Source: Rhodosorus marinus
Lineage: Eukaryota > Rhodophyta > Stylonematophyceae > Stylonematales > Stylonemataceae
Assembly (NCBI GenBank): GCA_029953675.1
Contig: JAMWBK010000003.1
Coordinates: 744,001 to 808,000, forward strand
Reading direction: 5' to 3'
DNA length: 64,000 nt
Shown: positions 46,803 to 56,852 of the stretch, piece after piece
Position numbering within the stretch: position 1 is the first letter of the stretch
Layout: each line of letters opens with the position of its first letter
The notes under the pieces: model-generated
Told to the model about the DNA's origin: nothing
The model's database searches: none
Seen by the model: only the letters and a program-made list of their open reading frames with translations
Translations under genes and position numbers: made by a program

Positions 46803-47629
46803 CGCTCTCCACACCACCTCCTAAACAAACAACACTGGGGCTTCAAATCCCCTCCAAATCCACCAACCAAACAAACAAAACCTGAAGAAGAAGAAAATGA
46901 GAACGAGATCTACTCTCCTCCTTCACGACGAAAAGGAAAGTGCAAGGTAAAAACAAAACGTCAGAGTCTTGTCATCTCGAGCCAAAACCGACCTACCTAC
47001 GTCTCCAACAAAAAACAACAAAAAAAGCGGAAAACGAAATGGTGTGAGATTCCCCCCCCCCCCTGCGATAAACAAAAAGTGGGGAAGAGCTTCTTATGTG
47101 ATGATTAGCTTTTTACCGTAAAGAGGAAGGAAGAAGAAGGACGAAGAAGAACAGATTGACGAAATCCTCCAAAACCCCTCAAAAGTCGCGGATCAAAATC
47201 AGAACAAATTTAAATAGATAAATAGATTGGGAAACCCCGCCATGCATCAAAATTTCTCGTGTTTTCACGCTATAAATGTCCACATGTAAAATATTCATCA
47301 ATTGAGAGTCTTGTTTTCTTTGGCGGGGTTTCTTCAGGGGGGGTTGGTGGTGGTGGGGTGGGAAGGAAGTCGATCGATGGGAGTGCTTTTGGGGTGATTG
47401 GGGATGGAAAGATGGGATGGGTTTGGATGGGATCGGCGTCTGGTTGAGTACGGAATTGTAGTTTTCATGTAGGAGAGAAGGGGTCAGGAGCAACTTTAGC
47501 ATTTTGACGTGAGACAGGACACACGAGGCTCGCTAGGTTTTTTTTTTTTTTAGTTTTGAATTGTTTGTTTCTGACACGATCTGTGTTCCACGGAGAGGGA
47601 GGAGAGCTGTGCGTGAAGGAGATTCGGTG
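46803..47629. promoter_or_regulatory. Divergent region between CPBP gene and the small plus-strand gene
   Basis: The left half is C/A-rich and the right half (47330-47430) strongly G/T-rich on the plus strand, so composition flips strand as in a divergent promoter. A C run lies at 47053 and an A/T-rich centre near 47200. No gene was seen inside. Confidence 0.4.
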
Positions 47630-48225
47630 ATGACGACGTTATGGGCGGGCAATCTTCGTCGAGTCTCGTACGCTAGTGTTAAGTTTTTCCAAAGGAACGC
47701 GGAAGGAAAGGCGTTGTTTTGGGTTTGCGGAAGACGATGCGTTGGTATGAACAGTTTCAGGGATGCTTTCTCCCTGAGCAGCCGGGCTCATTGAAGAGGA
47801 GCGATTTGTGAGGCTATAGTCTGGTCGTAAGGAGCGAGTAGTTCTCTCCTTCTCTTCCCATAGCTCGGTGTAGTTCGTGCGTGCATTGGTTGGCTACCGC
47901 ACGCCAGCCCTCGTGGCGGGAACCGCCGAGTTCATTTACTGCACAGCTTTCATGTAGGTCGAACCCGTGCATTGACGCCGTCGCTAGGACTGGTGTCTTG
48001 ACACTCGGGCGGCGGGCTATCGAAACATCCATGGTCCACAGTCCTGCCAGGCCAGTTGCCGTCACAACACCGTGGTCAGCTTTCCTTCCTACCAAGAGTG
48101 CAGGACCATTCCTGAACGCTCCACAGGCTTCTTCGAGACAAGGAGAGAACCCACAACCTTTCGTGAACGGCAGTCACTTCTTCGCATTCTTTAATTACAC
48201 GAACACTCATCAAGCTTCAAGCTGA
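47630..48225 (+). CDS. Unrecognised 158-residue protein, two exons
   Basis: Exons 47630-47744 and 47864-48225 join in phase with a standard GTATGA...CCATAG intron of 119 bases. The start MTTLWAGNLRRVSYASVKF is basic and free of acids, resembling an organelle-targeting peptide. A Cys cluster (CGRRC, CSSC) spans the junction. The rest is Ser/Pro/Ala-rich. No family was recognised; support is the G/T leader, splice signals and convergent position to RPL7. Confidence 0.4.
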
Positions 48226-48386
48226 AATTGTTCGTCCATCAACGCGGACGGTTGCGGAGCAATGGAGTCTCTTTCTCTTTTTCTGTTCCACAGCAAGCGT
48301 ACGCTACTAAAATACAAGGCGACGCACGGCGATCAAAGCGCCCCATCGGAAAGGCGGCGACCGAGCATCTCCACAGGGTTACAAAA

Positions 48387-49542
48387 TCAGTTCATTTGTG
48401 CTACAAGCTCGTTGATGTCTTCACCGCGACTCCCGTATTCGCCTCCCTTGGCGAAGTTCTTCAACTTCTTCTCCCTCGTGAAGCCCTTCTTCGGAGCTCC
48501 CAACTGAAACGGGCACAGAAACTCTGATACTCTGTCAAAGTTTTCATCTACAGACGCCAGCACGTGCACAAGGTCCTCGGTCTAGAAACACACGGGAAGC
48601 ACGTCGTTAGCGCTTCTCAAAGTGGATGCTACGTTCCAAGCCGCAATCGGCGAAGCAACCTCCTGTAGCACTTGTGAAACTAGAAGAACAAACAGCCCAG
48701 ACTAGAACGCCGAGACAACCTCGCCCACGGGAGCTCAGTTCGCAAAAGTTCGCCTCGACTGGTTTGGATGGCCGGTGGAGAAGATAAAGCTTACACATAT
48801 GATACCACAGTCACCCAACTTCTCTTCGATAATTGTATTGTCACTCAACGGCCTCTTCACCTTGTCAACCCGTGTGTATCCGCGCTTATGTACAAGGTCT
48901 TTGATCAATTTAAGGTTTGGGCTGCCCCAGGTCACGTATTCCTCGATCTGAGTTGAACAAAATACCACGAACAGATTTCAGAACAAGACAATCGAGTGTC
49001 GAATCTTCAATGCGGGTTGCGTGGGAACCACATACTGTTTTGAGCTTCTTGAGGTTGTCCTTGTTGTGTCGAATGAGTCTCGCGCTGAAAAGCTTGTTCA
49101 GGGAGAATTTCTTAAGCGTCTTTGCGTAGATGCTCGGAATTTCGTCCTTTTTACCAGCCCTTATGCGAATAACAAGGAGGACCTTGTCCGCTGGAGCTAT
49201 GGTAATTCGTTTGGAACTATCGGCTCGTTTCCCCTGGATGACGCTCTTCGCTCGTCGTGTCGATCGCTCCTTGTTCCTAAACTCTGTTACGAACTTCTCG
49301 GCTCGCTTCACAGAGGTCTCGAGCTTACTCTTCGTCTTATTGCTCCTCTTCTTCTTCGAATTCAAAGCAGCGGCAAAGCTGGCAGCCCTCTTCCGTTTCA
49401 GAACAGTCTCCGGCACCCGTAGGGCGCTAAAAACCCACACCGCAACAGAAAGCGTGATAATTAATCGTCAAAAACATCCCAGGAGGAAGCAATAACAAAG
49501 ATAAGGTCGTCCAGCTTACCTCTTCAAGTCCATTTCCGACAT
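48387..49542 (-). CDS. RPL7: 60S ribosomal protein L7 (uL30)
   Basis: Four exons (49542-49520, 49426-49036, 48947-48795, 48581-48387) join in phase to 253 residues, normal for the family. The first exon is only 23 bases. Signatures: ALRVPETVLKRKRA near the start; a basic helical N-terminal region; VLLVIRIRA; EEYVTWGSPNLKLIKDLVHK, RGYTRVDKVKRPLSDN and IIEEKLGDCGIIC; then EDLVHVLASV and KNFAKGGEYGSRGEDIN. It lies in the large ribosomal subunit and contacts 28S and 5S rRNA. The central part between VIRIRA and EEYVTW is more diverged than in plants and animals. Confidence 0.95.
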
Positions 49543-50080
49543 AACTTCCCTCCTCCCAAACACCTCCAAACCCGACCTAACGCAACCCCCAAACCACACC
49601 ACCCAGCACGACGACTGTCCGCCCGAAAAAGTTCAGTCCTCCAGAATACCAAAAACAGGTTTTGCAAGCCTCCCCACCAAAACAGTGACACACAACAAAA
49701 AAAAGCAAAAAAAACTTGTAGCACTTGTAGCAAACAGCAATTCTCTAACTCCGCTCTCACTGTTGAATACTCATGCCTTCGATGAGATGTAGACGTAACC
49801 CATCCCCAAAAACTACCTCCTCAAACCAAAAGTTCTCCCTTTCTCCCACCCGTAACATCTTCCTCGCCGACCGCTTCGCCAAGACCTGAAAACTGAAAGT
49901 CCATTAGTGATTGAACTGAAACGAACAACAACTATACATGAGCTTCAATATAATATCCTATTTCATTATATTTATTTTGTAATATAAACATAAAAACAAG
50001 GGTTGATTTTAATTTCCAATTAATGATTATGGGTGGACGAATTATATTTGAATTCATGCTTTGCGTCGAGGAGGGTGGGC
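49543..50080. promoter_or_regulatory. Divergent region between RPL7 and the small plus-strand gene
   Basis: C/A-rich on the plus strand to about 49890, AT-rich at 49930-50040, then G/T-rich before 50081. Confidence 0.4.
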
Positions 50081-50421
50081 ATGTGTCGGAGTTCTGATGT
50101 CTCAGTCTTGTTCCGCGCGCATGTGGCGGTGACTCTGTGTACGCAGGATACCCTTTCCGTAGGGCCAAACTTGCTTTGCCCATACTGCGCTGATTTGATT
50201 TTCTTCAGCAAAAAGTCGTTGGAAGAAACTGATCAGGAACGCGCCGTAAGTACCGTCGGCGCTTCCGACCGTGGGTGTTTCAGCCGGCCATAGTATTTGC
50301 TGGCAAACGCTTCGTTTTTGATCGACAGCTATCCTGTTGGCTCGCTGAACTGACACTCTCTACGCTACGGACAGATCCTACGGTGCAGTTTAATCAGAGT
50401 TCATTCCCGGATGAAAGTTAA
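50081..50421 (+). CDS. Unrecognised 85-residue protein, two exons
   Basis: Exons 50081-50245 and 50329-50421 join in phase across a GTAAGT...GACAG intron of 83 bases. The product has a hydrophobic first half, a CPYC pair (LLCPYCADLIFF), a charged helix (KKSLEETDQERA) and a Ser/Thr-rich end. A single CxxC could be half of a zinc site; no family was recognised. It faces the FKBP gene tail to tail, 111 bases apart. Confidence 0.45.
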
Positions 50422-50532
50422 AAGACGGTTTTTTTAATCGAGCCACTGCATAAAAATCGTGCTCCTGATGGACTCGTAAAGTCCATCAGAAGGCTTTCTC
50501 GGAGTTTTCGCAAGCGATGGGTGCTTGCGATT

Positions 50533-52834
50533 CTATTTCGTCTTTGCGAACATGTTAGAATACAGGCTTTTGTCTGCTTCATCTTGCTTCGCGATTATTC
50601 TACTCAGCTCTGCAAGTTTTCTCTTCACCTCGGTGTTCTCCGGCTCAACTTCAAGAGCGCGCTTAAAGTCCTGCTCCGCCTTATAAAAATTGTCCAGCGC
50701 CAAGTACGCACATCCGCGTCTGTACAAAGCCTACGGATGGCAAAGGAGCAAACGCATGTACGTGTTAATGCCAACCGGCAATTAATGACCACACCAGGGC
50801 TGCAAACTTTGGAAGTTTCTCATCAATTCATACCTTGACGTTTGTTGGTTCTATGTCTATAGCTTTCTTCGTGTGGACCAAAACCTTGTCCATATTGTTC
50901 TGCTTCTTGTAGCAAGCCGCCAAGTTCAAGTGACATGCCATGGTCAACTCGTTCACTTCCTTGGCAACCTCAGGAGATAACTCCGCTGTTCTGTACTCGA
51001 ACAAGCTGGTTCCGATCTCATAGTGTCTGCGTCGTCCGGTATTCATAGAGTGCAGCAGTTCGTTAGCAAAACGCATGATCCATGCCAAAGATAGCGCCTT
51101 GTGGCGGGGTTGCATACCTCATGGCGAGCTTCAATCGTCCAACATTGTACAATTGATTGCCTTTCGCCTTCCTCGCGATGATTTGCTTTTTCTTCTCATC
51201 AACGGATAGACTCCATGAGTCTTTGGAGCGATCAAAAGAGAGCAGCTCTATTTTTACCTCCAGATCATCAGTGGGCTTGATTCTCGGCGGACACATGTTC
51301 GGGCAGGAGCCAAACGCATACGGGGCTTTCAGATACACAATCGCGATCTCGTTGAGCTTCATTTTCTGGACCGCCACGTCAATGCCTATTTGGAAAAGAT
51401 AAGTTTCATCGAAAACCGCGTCAGCAAAGTGAAAACCGCAAAATTTCACAGAACAGGAAAACGGGAAGTATCCAGGGCTCAAAGTTAAGAAAGTGGACCT
51501 AAGCGTGTACCTTCAGCCACCGCTCCATCGATGACGGTGAATATGAAGGGCTCATGCTTAATTGCAACATCTCCAGCTACGCCATTAGTCACAACCCTGT
51601 ACTCAATGTTCACTGACACAAACGCCCCTTCGTTTGGGGTTTCCCATCCGTCTCCCTCCCTCAAAACTTTCTTCATTACTCCGTGGTCTCCAGAAACATC
51701 CTCTACCTTGAGCCAATGCAGCAAGGTGATGTCGTACTGCACCTTTGTCACGTCTGCTGGTACAAAGTCCAAACCTAATTTGCCACCAAGAGATTACAAT
51801 GTGGATGTAAGTTGTACAGCCCTTGGGCACGGCGTACGACCGAACTCGCTCTTGGACCCAGACACTGACCTGGGCCAGTCACACACGGCGGTGTGCAGAT
51901 CAAGCTTACGCTTCCGTCCTTCTTCATGTCCTGTACGATCTTATCCCAAGCCTTGTGTGCAGTACCCGTTCCCACAGAGAAGACTTTTTCACCGTCAAAC
52001 AAAACCTTCCCAGGACCAGGTTCCAACCTCTTGGCTACTATTTTGCATGTGACTTCCGAGAAAATTCCCGGTCTCTCCCAACCTCCGCCTTCGGTTTCAC
52101 TCGCTTTCATCACTGACCCATCCCCAAACAGATCCTTTGAGCTTATCCAGTTCTCAAGCTCCATCTCAAATGTTAGAGTTGCGTTTGGAGGGATTCGAGG
52201 AGGGGAACCTGTCTCTCCGTAGGCATAAGCGGGAGCGAGAGTTACCAAAGCCTTCTCTCCCTTTGCCAGAGTTCTGGTTACCAGGTCCCACCCTCGAATA
52301 ACTAGGAAGCGAGCAACGACATTTCACTTGAATTAGAAACAAGGACAATCCCCAGGCGATCAAACCAATAACGAGTCCCGCATTTGCGACTAATGCCTCG
52401 AAATGCTAACACAAGTAGGATCCAACACTACCCAGGAGACTCCACTACCCAGGAGACTCCGAAATTGTCCAGTTGAGGGGGGGACCAACGTACCACTCCC
52501 CTTGCCAAGCTTAAACTTAAATGCCTGTCCACGGGTTCGACTGCTGTCAACAATTGATCCGTCCTCCAGCTTACCCACGTAGTGCATGACGATCTACACA
52601 GCAACGCAATCCAGGCACAAGAACTCAGACTCAAGTACATGCCATCCAACCCACCAGCTAGTGCTCAAAAATTAGACTTTGAAGACAGCACTCGATCAAA
52701 AAATCTCTCACCTCATCCCCTTTTTCCGGGCGTTCCGCGCCTCTGCCGGCCTGGAGAATCTCCTTGATCACTCCGCCATCTCCAGTCAAGTCGCCGCTCT
52801 GCTTGAGCTCACCGACGTCCTCCATATTAGACAT
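50533..52834 (-). CDS. FKBP-type peptidyl-prolyl isomerase with three FKBP domains and TPRs (ROF1/FKBP52-like)
   Basis: Seven exons (52834-52712, 52593-52494, 52301-51870, 51774-51511, 51385-51118, 51026-50834, 50730-50533) join in phase to 525 residues. The first FKBP domain is canonical: MHYVGKLEDGSIVDSSR, VIRGWDL, KALVTLAPAYAYGE and IPPNATLTFEMEL. The second and third are degenerate but keep the frame (VLFDGEKVFSVGTG; YDITLLHW; APYAFGSCPN). The C-terminus has about three TPR helices pairs (AKGNQLYNVGRLKLAM, LNLAACYKKQNNMDKV, RRGCAYLALDNFYKAEQDF), a site that binds Hsp90 in plant and animal homologues. A cytosolic co-chaperone is the expected role. Exon order and domain layout match plant ROF1. 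Confidence 0.93.
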
Positions 52835-53985
52835 AACGTCGCTTCGAATAAAGATAGCTTATCCAAGCCTCGCCCTCCCTGCTCCTCCGCAAAAACTCCT
52901 CAACGAAAATCAACCATCCACCAGTAGCTCCCCCCCCCCAAGCAGAAAACGCTTGAAAAACAACTCAAAGGAATCGTTAAGCTCAACAAAAACAGCCGAA
53001 TTCTCCTTCAGATCGTTCTCCTCAGACACCCTAAGTGCATTGAACACTGCATCCACCCTCCCCCCATCCTCCCCAGCACCTCTACGCCTTCCCCCCCTAT
53101 TCATCCACTAACTAAACGAGATCCTCTATTTGTACATAAAGAAATTATGTCGCTTCATGGGTTTTTCCCATTTGTTCATCAAACAAATCGATCATGGGAA
53201 GGTCAAAAACAACCAAAAAACCTTTTCTATGCACTAGATCGACCCTATCGGATGAAATATGGGATTGACCTGTTCTTTTTCTGTCTCTATTGTCCGTAAT
53301 CCGCCGTTCAATTCTTCATTATTTCAATCACAAATGAGTAGTTCTGGAAACGCTGACCTCCTTTTTTTTGCTAATATGACTTAAAAAAAGAAGGCTCTAG
53401 ATATTCCAATCATAAACTTCTTCCCTAGAATAATCTCAGAAACTTAACATCGGTCGAAAAAGCTAATTCTAGACATAAATCTCAGATGTTGACTAAGCAG
53501 GTTGTAAAGAAAGGAGGGAATTGGGCAGACTGCATCGAGATTTGAGGCCCTAGGAAAACCTGTAAAGATAGAAGTATCCGTTACAATTGATTTTATTTCA
53601 ATTTTTATTTGTGCCGTGCGGAGTTGGATGGGGGAGGGTGCTTTGAGTCTCACGACAATTTTTTCGGATATATTTGGTCTTAATTAGACTCGTGAAGACG
53701 AGGAAGGGTGGCTTGCCTAGGACCTGGATTTCAGATTTTGTTTAGCATGATTGAAGGATATTTGTTTAAAATTTGATATATTTTATAGGGTTTGCCCGAA
53801 CGAGGACGAATGTTGAGTAGGGGGAGGGGGGGTTGTTGGCAGCTGGTCAGTTTTGTAGGTCAGCGACACTTTGTAATGCGCGTCGGACAAGGACTGCTTT
53901 CGGGCGCAGTGCCCTGTACATAAGCTACCGGTAGGAATACCCGAGTACATATTTTCATCACGGCCTCTGGATTCATGGGCAAAAA
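52835..53985. promoter_or_regulatory. Divergent region between FKBP gene and the next plus-strand gene
   Basis: C/A-rich on the plus strand to about 53110, AT-rich from 53110 to 53600, then G/T-rich with a G run near 53820. No gene was seen; a minus frame at 53444-53653 is unsupported. Confidence 0.4.
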
Positions 53986-55162
53986 ATGGGCAAATCCCAA
54001 GACGGCCTGGTTTGCCCGCTGGAGGTAGCAGAGAGTCGACTTGGGTGCAGTGTTTGTGGTGGGTTCCTGCGCCTACCTAGATCCCTATGGAACAATACTG
54101 TGAAAGTTCCAAACGGGGAAACGACTCGGACTCAGGGTAGGACCTGAGGGCAAATATGAGCTTCCTGAAACGCTCCCCATCCTTTCTGGCCTCCCGAGTT
54201 GACCGCTTCTGAGCTACGCACATATTCCCGAACTTGAAGCCGTGCCCGGGAGAAGCGGTGGCGAGGACCTGCTATCCAACCTCCAAGCTGGGAGCAAAAA
54301 AATCGTTGCGATCGGGTGCAGATTGGGTGTCGTCCGTTGCTCAGTTTTGTCGGGATTCCAATTTTCGCGGCAAATTAGTCTGGTTTGGCTCTCGAGAATG
54401 TGGATATTCAACGCAAAACGCTCAGCCGTCGGCGTGAAAAAGTGCATCTCTCGCTCGGCTCGTATTGGCATTACAAGCTTCTTTGAAGATGCCAGCTTAA
54501 CACCGCACCGCGATGAACCCTCAAGCGAGTGGTTCTCGTTGATAGTCCGCAATATCAACCCCCGCAAAAGAAAACCTCTATAAGTGCGGCGCGAGTTGTG
54601 GCAGCTCTGAAAGGCTCAGCTCTTGACTCACGCTCACGCCGACACCGTGTATTGACGGGAGCGCATAGGGCGTTCCCCGTCTGCTATTTGGATCGGGTGT
54701 TCGATCCCGGCTGCGCAGACCACGCCGTTACATACTCCCGAGGAACTCGTGGATCAGATATTTCTCCACATTGGGCTTGCAACTCCGTGTCTTCAGAAAA
54801 CTAGCTCAAAGGAACAAGTCCAGCAGCTCGACTTCCATAGCAGGCTTGGCAGTCCTGGAGTTTGTTCCTCACCTTGTCTCATGGATATGAACGCACGAGG
54901 TGTACGTTCGACAGGATGAAGTTTATTTGGAGACTAGAACGGAAAAGCCCAGGGGGGAAGATAGACTACTTGCAGGTGTGCAACTCTGCGCCACAGCTGG
55001 TTTTCTCGTCACCAAATCTGGTAAGTAATAACATAGTACAGGTACTATTAGGAACTAAGCATCGTCGAGAGTTGTTTTTGACCACTGCAGGATTCGGATG
55101 CAGTCAACATTGCGGAAAAGTTGAAAGATAGACCAACAAAGAGAGGATTTCAAGTATATTGA
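53986..55162 (+). CDS. Unrecognised multi-exon gene with N-terminal Cys motif
   Basis: The first exon 53986-54136 encodes MGKSQDGLVCPLEVAESRLG and a CSVCGG pair, suggesting a small zinc site. The last three exons are well supported and in phase: 54719-54859 (PEELVDQIFLHIGLATP), 54915-55020 (DEVYLETRTEKPRGEDRL) and 55104-55162 (VNIAEKLKDRPTKRGFQVY then stop). Between 54137 and 54718 there is clear coding in more than one frame (for example EDLLSNLQAGSKKIVAIG near 54260), but I could not fix those exon borders. I recognise no family. Start is supported by the G/T-rich leader. Confidence 0.45.
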
Positions 55163-56271
55163 TTGACAGGGTTCTTGCTCAACCTGCGATTCGTTTTCAG
55201 TTTTAGAGCCAGCTGTTGATGCTTAATTGGCTCTTTTACGAACTTGGCACATCTTAATTGGCTGTGAACAATCCAGGTGTGCCATACACTTGTGGATGTC
55301 ATCTAACGGCAAAGAATCCCCACCCTTCTCGCGGACCGCTCATGAAACAAGTTCTACTTTCTAGTCAGAAAACTCCGTTTTGGTAGACAATCACCCAATT
55401 ACAACCCCCAGGGAATTCTGAAATATCCACACCGTATATGCCCTACTATTCAACCCTTGGCACGGATCCGTAATTCTTGGTTTCAACTCTTCCTACCCCC
55501 ATGTCAAGGTATCCACCATCCACTACATTACTAAAATAGCTCATCGCTATTGTAGCCGATTCGACAAGGGGAGTAACTTCGAATCAAACACCATCCAAAG
55601 CATACGACGCAATAACGGGGGTGCTGAGAACTATCGGAAATAAATTTATCCATTTTTCAAGTCCACCGGAGCTACCGAGAGATCGACGAAATTTTTCCTG
55701 CAATAGATAATTTCAACGCGTACTGATTACGTTTAATTCCCTGGATCTCGTTGGACGTGAGCACAACCAATGGAAATTACATTCACCATACAAATCCCTT
55801 CCTAGTAGACGGAACACAGCGCAGGAGCAGGAGGAAGTAAGGGCGGGGTGGGGGGGGTAAGGTGTAAATACCAATACATGTGAAACAAAAAAATGTTAAA
55901 AAGTTACGAAACAACCATTTTGAGCTTTCGGAGAGTGAAAAAGGGGGGTAATAAAATGGCTCTTATTCTGTGCACAAACAAAAAGCAAAGCGATTTCGTG
56001 GGTGAAGAGCGTTTCCGTTTTCTTGACGGGTTTAGCCGGTCATCATAATTCCTTTCTTCAAATTTTTTGGGTCTTAGTGAGGATGACTGGTGTTCTATGT
56101 CTTTTGACGGGTGCAAACATCTGATGGGAAGGGCGGGGGACTTGGGAGAAAGTTTGCATGTTATCTCTGGGGTATTGTTTTCTTGGGAGGTAACGAGGAA
56201 GGGGTAGAGTTTGTATTTTTTTTGTAGAGGGAGAGGGAGTGTGTGGTTATTTTCCCAAGACGTTTGATAGG
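55163..56271. other. Gap before the plastid FPGGE gene
   Basis: No coding pattern was found. From 55820 the plus strand is G-rich and then G/T-rich up to the ATG at 56272, the leader of the next gene. Confidence 0.45.
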
Positions 56272-56852
56272 ATGGCATTCGTGAGTGGATTGACCTTTGC
56301 GGTGAAGAGCCCCGCTAGAGCGGATAACGCATGCGCGAGCAGACGTTCGTCCGTGGTTATGAGCGGTGAGGGAGGTAAGTGTTTTTTTGAAGAAAAAGGA
56401 ACCGTTTGCCGTTCAGAGTTTGTACCTCCGATGTGGAGTCTTGTCTGTTTGGTCTTGCTTCCTGAGGGGTGAGATGCGGGGTGGGAGGGGGTGGGCTGTT
56501 TCTTACTTGATTGTTCGTCTGTTCGCTTTTTGCCGTGTTAGAAAACAAGTGGAAGACGCAGTTGGCTGGAGGCTTCCCAGGTGGAGAAGGATTCTTTAGG
56601 AAGTGGCTTGACGAGGGTATGACCGGCTACGTCCCTGATCTTGATGATGAAAAGCAGGTTGGATCCAAGCCGGCAGGCAGCGCAGCATCAACCCCGGCAG
56701 CACCTACCCCCGCAGCACCTACCGCAAAAGGAGAGGCTGCGGTCAACCCACCAAAACCCGTAGTTCCGGAGGCCGTGAGCGGAGATACAGAGCTTGTGAT
56801 GGAAACTGACGCAAACGGTAAAACGCGATTCGTCATGAAAGCAAAGGAGTAA
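56272..56852 (+). CDS. Small plastid-targeted protein with an FPGGE motif
   Basis: Exons 56272-56374 and 56542-56852 join in phase to 137 residues. The N-terminus MAFVSGLTFAVKSPARAD with Ser/Arg residues and a likely cleavage before VVMSGEG is a classic red-algal-type transit peptide. The mature part starts with an amphipathic segment ENKWKTQLAGGFPGGEGFF and RKWLDEGMTGYVPDLDD. A Pro/Ala/Lys-rich linker with a PAAPT repeat and a short conserved-looking end (LVMETDANGKTRFVMKA) follow. The FPGGE...FF...W pattern recalls small thylakoid antenna or linker proteins of red algae, but that is memory-based inference. No membrane segment is present. Confidence 0.7.

Noticed and set aside
54660-54725. 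tRNA-like sequence with a TTCGATC loop and complementary ends (GTCTGC / GCAGAC)
   Set aside because: The span between the complementary ends is only about 45 bases, the T-arm stem does not pair in register, and no D or anticodon arm can be drawn. It also overlaps a coding exon start.
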